Of a DNA stretch of 64,000 nt, positions 33,427 to 41,185 are shown in pieces. This stretch comes from Prosthecochloris ethylica. GTDB taxonomy: Bacteria > Bacteroidota > Chlorobiia > Chlorobiales > Chlorobiaceae. Each line of letters starts with the position of its first letter. The stretch's first letter is position 1. A program made the position numbers and the translations under genes. The stretch lies in NCBI RefSeq assembly GCF_015234275.1, contig NZ_JADGII010000001.1; one strand, given 5' to 3'. The notes beneath the pieces were generated by a model. It made no database searches and was not told where the DNA came from. It saw only the letters and a program-made list of their open reading frames with translations.

Positions 33427-34869
33427 ATGCCGCTGAAAATTTACAATTCGCTTACCCGCAGCAAGGAAGAGTTCACCCCCCTTCACCCGGGACAGGTCAC
33501 CATGTATGTCTGCGGCCCGACCGTGTATGGACATGCTCACCTGGGTCATGCGAAAAGCTATGTCTCATTCGACGTTGTCCTGAAATGGCTCCGTCATCTC
33601 GGTTACCGGGTCACCTATATCCAGAATATCACCGATGTCGGCCACCTGACCGATGACGCTGACGAGGGTGAAGATAAAATTGCACGGCAGGCCCGCAGAG
33701 AACAGACAGATCCCATGGAGATCGCCCAGCTCTACACCCGGAGCTATTACGAGGATATGGACCGTCTCGGCGTCGATCGTCCCAATATCGCCCCTACGGC
33801 AACCGGCCACATCCCCGACCAGATCGCCCTGATCCGGACGCTGATCGAAAAAGGCCATGCCTACGAAGTGAATGGCAATGTCTATTTTTCGGTTGAATCG
33901 TTCCCCGGCTACGGCAAGCTCTCGGGAAGAACCACTGATGATGCCCGCCAGCCGGGCGGCAGGGTCGAGGCCCGGTCGGAAAAACGCCATCCTGCAGATT
34001 TCGCCCTGTGGAAAAAAGCCGAACCGGGTCACCTCATGAAGTGGGAATCGCCATGGAGTGAAGGATATCCCGGCTGGCATGCCGAATGCTCCGCCATGGC
34101 AATGAAATACCTCGGAGAAACCATCGATATTCATGGTGGTGGCATGGAGAACAAATTCCCTCACCACGAGTGTGAAATCGCGCAGTCAGAAGCCGCTACC
34201 GGTCATCCCTACGTGCGCTACTGGATGCATAACAACATGGTGACCGTCGATGGCACCAAGATGGGCAAATCGCTGGGGAACTTCATCAACCTCAAGGATA
34301 TCTTCAACGAATTCGAGCCGATTGTCATCCGTTTCTTCATTCTGCAGTCGCACTACCGCTCCCCGCTTGATTTTTCGCACCAGGCCGTCAAGGCATCGCA
34401 AACGGGACTTGAGAAACTCCGCGAAAGCTGGCTGCGACTCACGGCATCAGCTCCAGGGGAGGAGGATATTGACACAGACGCCTATGAAAACAGGCTCGTC
34501 GAAGCCATGAACGATGATTTCAATACGCCTGTCGCCCTGGCGGTGCTGTTCGACCTCTCGAAAGCCATCAATACAGCGCTTGATTCGGGCGGGCTGAAGG
34601 AAGAAGCCCGTAACGATTGCATCAGACTGTTCAGCACATTCGGTATCGAGGTGCTCGGCATTCTCGACAACCGGCCGAACACCGTCAATGAGGCATCGAC
34701 GTCAATTGCCCAGGCTCTCGAGGGGGCAATGTCGCTCCTGCTCGACATCCGCCAGAAAGCGAGACAGAGCAAGGATTACGAAACCAGTGACCTGATCCGT
34801 GACAGGCTCGATGAAGCAGGCATCACTATCAAGGACACCCGCGAAGGCGCCGAGTGGAAGCTTGGGTGA
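33427..34869 (+). CDS. cysS: Cysteinyl-tRNA synthetase
   Basis: Class I aminoacyl-tRNA synthetase charging tRNA-Cys. Zinc/cysteine-recognition residues appear in CGPTVYG, GWHAECS and HHECE; the HIGH motif is HLGH and the KMSKS loop is KMGKS in GTKMGKSLGN. The DALR-type C-terminal helical region is complete. Length 480 is normal. It is transcribed alone and converges on the guanylyltransferase gene 35 bp away. Confidence 0.97.
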   Translation: MPLKIYNSLTRSKEEFTPLHPGQVTMYVCGPTVYGHAHLGHAKSYVSFDVVLKWLRHLGYRVTYIQNITDVGHLTDDADEGEDKIARQARREQTDPMEIAQLYTRSYYEDMDRLGVDRPNIAPTATGHIPDQIALIRTLIEKGHAYEVNGNVYFSVESFPGYGKLSGRTTDDARQPGGRVEARSEKRHPADFALWKKAEPGHLMKWESPWSEGYPGWHAECSAMAMKYLGETIDIHGGGMENKFPHHECEIAQSEAATGHPYVRYWMHNNMVTVDGTKMGKSLGNFINLKDIFNEFEPIVIRFFILQSHYRSPLDFSHQAVKASQTGLEKLRESWLRLTASAPGEEDIDTDAYENRLVEAMNDDFNTPVALAVLFDLSKAINTALDSGGLKEEARNDCIRLFSTFGIEVLGILDNRPNTVNEASTSIAQALEGAMSLLLDIRQKARQSKDYETSDLIRDRLDEAGITIKDTREGAEWKLG

Positions 34870-34904
34870 AGGATGACGATCTGCTGAAGGAGATACGGCA
34901 CGTA

Positions 34905-36026
34905 TCACAGCCATTTTTCCAGGCCTTCACGGCGCATGATGTCTACAGCTTTTCGTACGCCCTGCGACGAGCCCTTGCGGCAGACCAGCAGGGCGTCATC
35001 GGTATCGATGACCATAAGGTCGTTGACTCCGACAAGACAGACCGCTTTTTCTGCTGCCTTATGCACCGTATTGCGCTCCGAAGAAATCTCCAGCAACCCT
35101 GACGACACATCCGCAGTACGGGCAGTCCCTCCTTCGCTCTCGATCGCTTCGATCAGGTCATCCCAGCTGCCGAGATCTCTCCACCCGAACCGTCCTTCGA
35201 TCATGACGACGGCATCAGACTGTTCCATAACTCCGCACACAATCGATACCGGATGCTGCCAGCTGTAGACATCCTCGATCATATCGTGCTCCGCTGCGGT
35301 TCCGATGGCCTGGTACATAACGGCCATGTCACGATACAGATCAGGCATCGATCGCCTGAACTCCCGGCTGATCGCATCGATGTGCCAGATATAGATGCCG
35401 CTGTTCCAGTAAAAATCTCCGGACTCGAGAAATTTCTGGGCGGTCGTACCGTCAGGCTTTTCCGCGAATGTTCTGACACGGAAAAAATGCCCGGGGCTGC
35501 CATCCGATGCCCTCTGCTCAGCGGCCGGAAGTTCAACCTGAAGATACCCGTACGACGTCTCGGGCCTGCGGGGGCGAACACCAATCGCGACCAGTTGCTG
35601 TTTTTCCGCTGCAAGACCTATCGCGTCGGCAATACACGCCCTGAATGCGTTTTCGTCAAGCACCTGATGATCAGCCGGGACGATGATGCTCACGGCATCA
35701 GGATCCCGCTTTCTGATGACCGCGGTTGCCAGTGCGATACATGGCGCTGTATTACGACCCTGGGGCTCGACGATGACGGTCGGAATATCGATATTTCCCA
35801 GGACGTCCTCCATTCGCAGAGCACCCTGGTGGCTGGTCATCACCAGAATATTTTCCTTCCTCACAAGACATTCGAGGCGCCTGATGGTTGCGGCGATCAT
35901 GGCGTCGCGGCCAAACAGGGGGAGAAAATGGCGCGGCACCTTTCTGCGTGAAACCGGCCAGAGGGCCGAACCGGTCCCTCCCGCCATGACAATGGCAAAC
36001 AGATGCTCGCTTCCGGGTTCGATCAT
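34905..36026 (-). CDS. Mannose-1-phosphate guanylyltransferase-like nucleotidyltransferase with altered signature
   Basis: Relative of ManC/RfbM, which make GDP-mannose from mannose 1-phosphate and GTP. The nucleotidyltransferase fold is clear: VMAGGTGS at 13-20, VEPQGRNTAPCIALA, a metal-site VPADHQV, FAEKP and WNSGIYIW. The signature normally read as GxGTRLWP...PK is here GTGSALWP...PR, so the conserved arginine and lysine are replaced by A21 and R32. The start at 36026 is chosen for its AGGAG site, giving 373 residues; a start at 36071 adds 15 poorly supported residues. The C-terminal isomerase domain of bifunctional ManA/ManC enzymes is absent. Activity should be considered uncertain. Confidence 0.83.
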   Translation of the reverse strand: MIEPGSEHLFAIVMAGGTGSALWPVSRRKVPRHFLPLFGRDAMIAATIRRLECLVRKENILVMTSHQGALRMEDVLGNIDIPTVIVEPQGRNTAPCIALATAVIRKRDPDAVSIIVPADHQVLDENAFRACIADAIGLAAEKQQLVAIGVRPRRPETSYGYLQVELPAAEQRASDGSPGHFFRVRTFAEKPDGTTAQKFLESGDFYWNSGIYIWHIDAISREFRRSMPDLYRDMAVMYQAIGTAAEHDMIEDVYSWQHPVSIVCGVMEQSDAVVMIEGRFGWRDLGSWDDLIEAIESEGGTARTADVSSGLLEISSERNTVHKAAEKAVCLVGVNDLMVIDTDDALLVCRKGSSQGVRKAVDIMRREGLEKWL

Positions 36027-36066
36027 GATATTCTCCTGATTTCTGCTACGGGGAATCTCCTCAGTG

Positions 36067-36080
36067 TTCATTATAATGAA
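36067..36080 (-). promoter_or_regulatory. Perfect palindrome TTCATTATAATGAA containing a -10-like TATAAT on both strands
   Basis: The 14-bp palindrome lies 41 bp upstream of the guanylyltransferase start and 77 bp before rsmG. It provides TATAAT on both strands, but neither strand has a good -35 at normal spacing. It may be a -10 element or an operator. Confidence 0.35.
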
Positions 36081-36156
36081 ATTACGATTATTTTAAGGGC
36101 TCTCACGCCGGGCCGCCTTACCGGCAGGACCGGCACGCAGGTAATTTCAGGAACAC

Positions 36157-36843
36157 TTGACGGACAAACGATCAATGACGCATTTCACACAGGCAAACGA
36201 ACGGCTGCGTATTCTTTCACTCTGCAGGGAACACGGTATGGAGCTTGACGATCATCAGGCCGACCAGCTCGAGCAGTACGCCGTGATGCTGTCTACAATC
36301 AACCGTTCCGTCAATCTGGTGAGCAGAAAGGAAGAAGCATCGCTTCTGCTCCGCCATGTCTTCCACTCCCTGCTGATCGGACTGTACTACCCGTTCAGAC
36401 CTGAAGAGCGCGTTCTCGACCTGGGAACCGGCGGCGGGCTGCCGGGCATTCCGCTTGCGATCGCCTTTCCTGAAACGAACTTTCTGCTGATCGACGCGAC
36501 CGGTAAAAAAATCAGGGCATGCCGTGAAATGATAACGAAGCTCGGGTTGAGCAATGTGCATGCGAAAAAAACCCGGGCGGAGGAACTCAAAGGAATGGTA
36601 TTCGATACTGTGCTGAGCAGGCAGGTGGCCCCCCTGAAGACTCTCTGCTCCTATGCAGAGCGCCTCCTGACCCCTGAAGGACTGCTGATCTGTTTAAAAG
36701 GAGGAGATCTGTCGGAAGAGATCGATGCGGCTCGTGCGGCGGCAGCAGCAAATCACGGATTTCCTGCCGATATCACCACACACCGGATCGGGCACTTCGA
36801 TCCATGCTTTGCTGAAAAAAGCATCGTCATTGCCTACAGGTAA
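36157..36843 (+). CDS. rsmG: 16S rRNA (guanine527-N7)-methyltransferase
   Basis: SAM-dependent methyltransferase modifying G527 of 16S rRNA (formerly GidB). The SAM-binding motif is VLDLGTGGGLPGIPLA near residue 88; VNLVSRKE and the DTVLSRQVAPL region are also family-typical. Start choice is open: the TTG at 36157 follows an AGGAA, while the ATG at 36175 lacks a binding site; this gives 228 or 222 residues. The last codons form one arm of the terminator of the facing ribosomal protein operon. Confidence 0.94.
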   Translation: MTDKRSMTHFTQANERLRILSLCREHGMELDDHQADQLEQYAVMLSTINRSVNLVSRKEEASLLLRHVFHSLLIGLYYPFRPEERVLDLGTGGGLPGIPLAIAFPETNFLLIDATGKKIRACREMITKLGLSNVHAKKTRAEELKGMVFDTVLSRQVAPLKTLCSYAERLLTPEGLLICLKGGDLSEEIDAARAAAAANHGFPADITTHRIGHFDPCFAEKSIVIAYR

Positions 36844-36867
36844 GAACATTACCTGCCGACAATGACG
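36815..36867 (-). terminator. Terminator of the ribosomal protein/rpoA operon, embedded in the 3' end of rsmG
   Basis: CGTCATTG and CAGGTAA (36825-36832, 36837-36843) pair with TTACCTG and CAATGACG (36849-36855, 36860-36867), around a GAACA loop and a short internal bulge. On the minus strand the stem is followed by ATGC and six Ts (36815-36820). The left arm is rsmG coding sequence including its stop codon. Confidence 0.75.
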
Positions 36868-36900
36868 ATAAAAGTGGGAAGGGACAGAGGCTGGCGTAAT

Positions 36901-37350
36901 TTACTCCGCTGCTCCAGCCTGGGCCTTTTTGGAACCGCGAACACGCCTTGAGCGATCGGTTTTTGCGGCTTTTGGCGTTTCAGCCGGCATTTCAGCGTAA
37001 TCCACCAGTTCGATGACAGCCATTTTCGCAGCGTCACCATAGCGGGGGGCGAGCTTGATAATACGTGTATACCCGCCGTTGCGATCACCTACGCGACCGA
37101 CAATATCCTCGAACAGCTCACGGACAGCGGCCTTGTCACGGATCGAACGGAATATGATACGCTGCGCGTGTACCGTGCCTTTCCTGGCTTTCGTGATAAT
37201 TTTTTCGACGTACTTCCTGGTCTCTTTCGCCTTTGCTTCCGTGGTCTCTATACGCTTGTGCAGCAAGAGCTGGGTTGAGAGATTAGCCAGGGTTGCTTTT
37301 CTGTGGGAAGCTGTTCTTCCAAGCTTTCGTGCTGACTTTACTTTACGCAT
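36901..37350 (-). CDS. rplQ: 50S ribosomal protein L17
   Basis: Large-subunit protein near the exit tunnel. The N-terminal block RKLGRTASHRKA and the middle HKRIETTEAKAKE are characteristic. A lysine/alanine-rich tail of about 25 residues extends past the conserved core (149 residues against about 120-130). It is the last gene of the alpha-operon part, 45 bp after rpoA, and is followed by the terminator inside rsmG. Confidence 0.97.
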   Translation of the reverse strand: MRKVKSARKLGRTASHRKATLANLSTQLLLHKRIETTEAKAKETRKYVEKIITKARKGTVHAQRIIFRSIRDKAAVRELFEDIVGRVGDRNGGYTRIIKLAPRYGDAAKMAVIELVDYAEMPAETPKAAKTDRSRRVRGSKKAQAGAAE

Positions 37351-37395
37351 AACTGCATTCTCATCTCAGAAATTCTAGAAAAATCTACTTACTCG

Positions 37396-38382
37396 TTACC
37401 CTTTCATCTGATACCTGGTGATATCCATACCAAATTTCAGATCATACTTGTCCAGCTGCTCCTTGAGCTCTGTGAGCGACTTCTTCCCGAAGTTCTTGTA
37501 GGTCAGCAGTTCTTCTTCCTTACGCGACACGAGATCGCCAAGTGTCTCGATTTCTGCAAGCCTCAGGCAGTTATGTGAGCGGACTGAAAGATCGAGATCC
37601 TCGATCCTGGTCTGCAGCAGCTTGCGCATCTCATCGAACTCATCGTCCTGCTGCTTGTATTCCTCTTCTGCGAACTCCTCTTCTGTCGGCGAGAAATTGG
37701 CAAAAAGGGACACATGCTCGTTGATGACCTTACCTGCAAGACTGATCGAATCGTCAGGTGAAATAGAACCGTCGGTCTCGACGTCGAGAATCATCTTCTC
37801 ATAATCGGTACGCTGGCCTACACGAGTATTTTCAACCGAAAACTGCACATTCTTGATCGGCGTGTAGATTGAATCGAGCGCTATAAAACCGATCGGCATA
37901 CCTTCGCCACGATTTTCCTCTGCCGGAACATACCCGCGACCGCGACCGATGTAGATATCGACAGTGAGTTTTGCATCACCGTTGAGTGTCGCAATATGCT
38001 GATCCTGGTTGAGAACCTCGAACTCGCCTTCCTGTGCGACGATATCACCGGCGGTGAACTCCGCAGGGCCATCGATGGTGACGGTAGTTTTGCAACTACG
38101 CTTCGTTGTCGAACGGAACCGGACTTTTTTCAGGTTCAGGACAATCTCGGGAACATCTTCACGTACTCCGTCTATTGTCGAAAACTCATGAAACACACCG
38201 TCTATCTTGATACCTGTAATCGCCGTCCCGGGAAGAGATGCGAGCAGGACCCGGCGCATTGCATTGCCCAGGGTAACACCGTACCCCCGTTCAAGAGGCT
38301 GGGCAATGAACCGCCCGTACCGGTCGGAGTGGGTAGCCTCCTCGACCTCGATCCTCTCTGGCATCTGCATCTGGTATATCAT
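37396..38382 (-). CDS. rpoA: DNA-directed RNA polymerase alpha subunit
   Basis: Scaffold subunit for RNA polymerase assembly. The N-terminal assembly domain (residues about 1-235) contains ERGYGVTLGNAMRRVLL; an acidic linker (EEEFAEEEYKQQDDEFDE) leads to the C-terminal helix-hairpin-helix domain (about 255-325) with DLSVRSHNCLR and NFGKKSLTEL, which contacts UP elements and activators. Length 328 is normal. Preceded by rpsD and followed by rplQ. Confidence 0.98.
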   Translation of the reverse strand: MIYQMQMPERIEVEEATHSDRYGRFIAQPLERGYGVTLGNAMRRVLLASLPGTAITGIKIDGVFHEFSTIDGVREDVPEIVLNLKKVRFRSTTKRSCKTTVTIDGPAEFTAGDIVAQEGEFEVLNQDQHIATLNGDAKLTVDIYIGRGRGYVPAEENRGEGMPIGFIALDSIYTPIKNVQFSVENTRVGQRTDYEKMILDVETDGSISPDDSISLAGKVINEHVSLFANFSPTEEEFAEEEYKQQDDEFDEMRKLLQTRIEDLDLSVRSHNCLRLAEIETLGDLVSRKEEELLTYKNFGKKSLTELKEQLDKYDLKFGMDITRYQMKG

Positions 38383-38413
38383 AGTGCTTTATACCTTATA
38401 ATTTTCATTAACA

Positions 38414-39025
38414 TCACTTGGAGTACAACTCGACAACCAGCTGTTCGTTATAGGGCTCCTGTACATCTTCTCTCTCCGGTACACTCAGGAAAACCGCTTT
38501 CTGGTTCGCCTTGTCGACCTGGACCCATGACGGAATCCGCGACTCGGGCGCCTTGTTGAGTGAATCCGTTACAGCATCCATGTTCCTGCTTTTCTGCCGG
38601 AACTCTATGGTATCACCCGGCTTGAGGAGATAGGACGGAATATTGACTTTGCGACCATTGACCATCAGGTGACCGTGGGAGACCAGCTGTCGGGCACCTG
38701 CACGGGACGGGGAGAAACCAGCCCGAAAGACGACGTTATCGAATCGTCGCTCGAGGAGCTTGACAAGGTTATCACCGGTAACACCGCGCTGCGATACCGC
38801 TTTTTTGTAATAATTCAGGAACTGCTTTTCCAGCACACCGTAGAGGTATTTCATCTTCTGCTTTTCGCGAAGCTGAAGTGCGTACTCCGAGATCTTGCCT
38901 CTTCGTGACTGTCCGTGCTCACCTGGTGCATATGGTCTTCTCTCAAGGTATTTTTCGGCTTTCGGAGCCAGAGCGACGCCCAGCCTGCGTGATACCTTGG
39001 TAATAGAACCTCTGAATCGTGCCAT
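38414..39025 (-). CDS. rpsD: 30S ribosomal protein S4
   Basis: Primary 16S rRNA-binding protein that nucleates 30S assembly. ARFRGSITKVSRRLG opens the protein, and the S4 RNA-binding domain ERRFDNVVFRAGF...LVSHGHLMVNGRKV is clear. The N-terminal zinc-binding cysteines of some S4 versions are absent, so this is the zinc-independent form. 203 residues. In many bacteria S4 represses this operon, but no regulatory structure was identified here. Confidence 0.98.
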   Translation of the reverse strand: MARFRGSITKVSRRLGVALAPKAEKYLERRPYAPGEHGQSRRGKISEYALQLREKQKMKYLYGVLEKQFLNYYKKAVSQRGVTGDNLVKLLERRFDNVVFRAGFSPSRAGARQLVSHGHLMVNGRKVNIPSYLLKPGDTIEFRQKSRNMDAVTDSLNKAPESRIPSWVQVDKANQKAVFLSVPEREDVQEPYNEQLVVELYSK

Positions 39026-39067
39026 ATCAAATTAAATCATTGAATTTCTTGGTAGAACAAAAAGCGA

Positions 39068-39451
39068 TCATACCCTTCTGCGTTTCGGGGGACGACATCC
39101 GTTGTGAGGGAGAGGAGTGATATCCTTGATGGACTTGACATCGAGACCTGCACCCTGCAATGCCCTGATAGCGGCATCCCTGCCGGACCCGGGGCCCTTG
39201 ATAAACACGTGAACACTGCGCATACCCAGGTCATATGCCTCTTTCGCAGCAGCTTCGGATGTCACCTGCGATGCATACGGAGTATTTTTCTTCGAACCCT
39301 TGAAACCGTTCTTGCCGGCGCTTGACCAGGATACGGTATTGCCCTGCGTATCGGTAATGGTAACCAGAACGTTATTGAAGGAGGCTTTGATGTGAACGGC
39401 TCCTTCCGGCGTAACTTTTACCTTTTTCTTTTTCCTGCTAATTGTTGCCAT
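39068..39451 (-). CDS. rpsK: 30S ribosomal protein S11
   Basis: Platform protein of the small subunit near the E site. The glycine-rich NTVSWSSAGKNGFKGSKK and the C-terminal TPLPHNGCRPPKRRRV are conserved hallmarks. Length 127 is standard. It lies between rpsM (47 bp upstream) and rpsD (42 bp downstream). Confidence 0.98.
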   Translation of the reverse strand: MATISRKKKKVKVTPEGAVHIKASFNNVLVTITDTQGNTVSWSSAGKNGFKGSKKNTPYASQVTSEAAAKEAYDLGMRSVHVFIKGPGSGRDAAIRALQGAGLDVKSIKDITPLPHNGCRPPKRRRV

Positions 39452-39498
39452 GAATCTTTACAATCTTGGTATCCTCGTTGCTGATGAACTATAGACGA

Positions 39499-39876
39499 TC
39501 ACTTCTTGACCGCTTTCTTCTTTCCGGCCACAGTCTTGCGCCTGCCTTTCCTTGTCCTGGCGTTTGTCTGTGTACGCTGCCCCCTTGCCGGGAGTGAGCG
39601 ACGGTGGCGAAGTCCCCGGTAACAGCCGATATCCATCAATCGCTTGACGGCAAGCTGCTGCTCACCTCTCGCCTGGCCTTCAACCTTGTATTCCTCGGAA
39701 ATAATCTCCCTGATGGCATGAGCTTCGTCATCACTCATCTCGGAAATTTTTTTCGAAGGATCGATACCGGCCTTCTCCAGAATATTCCTGGCTGATGTTG
39801 ATCCGATACCATAGACATGCGTCAGTGCAACAACAGCATGCTTGTTTAACGGTAAATTTACCCCAGCTATCCTCAT
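39499..39876 (-). CDS. rpsM: 30S ribosomal protein S13
   Basis: Head protein contacting tRNA and the 50S subunit. MRIAGVNLPLNKHAVVALTHVYGIG and the later RHRRSLPARGQRTQTNARTRKG stretch are typical in order and spacing, here given in short parts. A lysine-rich tail follows. Length 125. It follows rpmJ after 37 bp, the usual order. Confidence 0.98.
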   Translation of the reverse strand: MRIAGVNLPLNKHAVVALTHVYGIGSTSARNILEKAGIDPSKKISEMSDDEAHAIREIISEEYKVEGQARGEQQLAVKRLMDIGCYRGLRHRRSLPARGQRTQTNARTRKGRRKTVAGKKKAVKK

Positions 39877-39913
39877 GTTCCTCTTTATAGTTCGTGTTAC
39901 AAAACCTGCCCGA

Positions 39914-40030
39914 TCACCCCTGACGCTGCTTATGGCTCGGGTTTACCTTACAAATCACAAACCTTTTGCCCTTGCGCTTGATAATACGGCAGTGCTCGCA
40001 GCGTTTTTTAATAGATGAATAAACTTTCAT
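39914..40030 (-). CDS. rpmJ: 50S ribosomal protein L36
   Basis: A 38-residue protein found by reading the gap between infA and rpsM. It starts [11 protein letters not shown] and keeps the zinc ribbon ligands (CEHC, then C and H in CKVNPSH), so it is the zinc-binding form. Start ATG at 40030 and stop TGA at 39914-39916. Position between infA and rpsM is the standard place for rpmJ. Confidence 0.96.
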
Positions 40031-40118
40031 AATCTACCTCACATAATGACATTATCGGCCACATTAAACGGAAAAGGCCTTTAATATATAAAATTTTTCA
40101 CAAATAAAACAATACCGC

Positions 40119-40144
40119 AAAAACAATGCCGCTATTTATAGCGG
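40119..40144 (-). terminator. Hairpin with T run at the infA stop, possible attenuator
   Basis: The palindrome CCGCTATTTATAGCGG (40129-40144) overlaps the last codons of infA. On the minus strand it is followed by CATTG and five Ts. It lies inside the operon, so it could cause partial termination before rpmJ or mark an mRNA processing point. Confidence 0.4.
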
Positions 40145-40350
40145 TAGGTAATGCGCCCCTTGGTCAGGTCATAGGGGGAAATCTGGACTTTCACCTTGTC
40201 TCCCGGCAGAATCCGGATGTAGTGCATACGAATCTTGCCTGAAACGTGAGCGAGAATTTCCAGTCCGTTTTCCCGCTTCACCTTGAACTGCGCATTCGGT
40301 AATGCTTCCAGAATTTCGCCTTCTACTTCAATTGCATCCTCTTTTGCCAC
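40132..40350 (-). CDS. infA: Translation initiation factor IF-1
   Basis: OB-fold factor binding the A site of the 30S subunit during initiation. The 72 residues match IF-1 throughout (MAKEDAIEVEGEI, HVSGKIRMHYIRILPGDKV, DLTKGRITYR). It sits between map and rpmJ with a 25-bp gap to map, as in the usual secY-map-infA-rpmJ order; adk, often in this segment, is absent. Confidence 0.98.
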   Translation of the reverse strand: MAKEDAIEVEGEILEALPNAQFKVKRENGLEILAHVSGKIRMHYIRILPGDKVKVQISPYDLTKGRITYRYK

Positions 40351-40375
40351 TGTGATCAGCTCCTTTTTTGGTTGT

Positions 40376-41167
40376 TCAGTTCCGGGTCGGGCCTGAAAGG
40401 GTCATGATTTCGGCCTTTCCTTTTCTGACAATGATGGTGTGTTCAAAGTGCGCCGACGGACTGCCGTCTTCCGTGACCGCAACCCAGTCATCATCACGGC
40501 AGACTGCATTGCGTGAGCGGCCCATGGCGATCATCGGCTCGATAGCGAGAGCCATCCCCTCTTTCAGCCTGACGCCGGTATGCTTTCTGCCGTAGTTCGG
40601 GACAGGCGGCTCCTCGTGCAGTTCGGTACCGATACCGTGTCCCACCATGTTTTCGATGACACTGTATCCGTGAGCGCGGGCATGCTCTTCGACAGCCGCA
40701 GAAATATCATGCAGGCGATTGCCTGCAACGGCTTGGGCGATACCCCGCATGAGGCACTCTTTTGTTACATTGACCAGCTTTTCGACACGGGCATCGACAG
40801 CACCGATCATGTAGGTGCGTGCGGAGTCCCCGTGATACCCGCTCTTGAAGACACCGCAGTCGACGGAGACAATATCACCTTCCTGAATGACGCGGTCCGC
40901 ACTCGGAATACCGTGAACGACCTCGTCATTGATCGACACGCACAGCGTTGCCGGATAGGGTGTGACGTCCGGATCACCTTTCGGTGCATAATTGAGAAAA
41001 CTCGGCACCCCGCCGTTATCCCTGATGAACTGCTCGGCAAGCGTGTCGAGCTCGAGGGTCGTCATTCCGGCCCGTATTTCCCGCCCGATGAGATCCAGAA
41101 CTTCGGACGTCACGCGACCGGATTCTCTCATCAGTGCAATTTCACGTTCACTTTTAATCGTAATCAT
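40376..41167 (-). CDS. map: Methionine aminopeptidase, type I
   Basis: Removes the initiator methionine from new proteins. The metal ligands are visible in order: Asp in SVDCGVF, Asp in HGDSART, His in GHGIGTELHE, Glu in AIEPMIA and Glu in HFEHTI. At 263 residues it has no zinc-finger or insertion extension, placing it in type I. Located between secY and infA, so processing is co-expressed with translation and export. Confidence 0.97.
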   Translation of the reverse strand: MITIKSEREIALMRESGRVTSEVLDLIGREIRAGMTTLELDTLAEQFIRDNGGVPSFLNYAPKGDPDVTPYPATLCVSINDEVVHGIPSADRVIQEGDIVSVDCGVFKSGYHGDSARTYMIGAVDARVEKLVNVTKECLMRGIAQAVAGNRLHDISAAVEEHARAHGYSVIENMVGHGIGTELHEEPPVPNYGRKHTGVRLKEGMALAIEPMIAMGRSRNAVCRDDDWVAVTEDGSPSAHFEHTIIVRKGKAEIMTLSGPTRN

Positions 41168-41185
41168 AGTGTGTCCTTCCGGGCG

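Noticed and set aside
34892..34906. Small hairpin GATACG-GCA-CGTATC after cysS
   Set aside because: The stem is only six base pairs and the T run begins eight bases later inside the facing gene; too weak to call a terminator.
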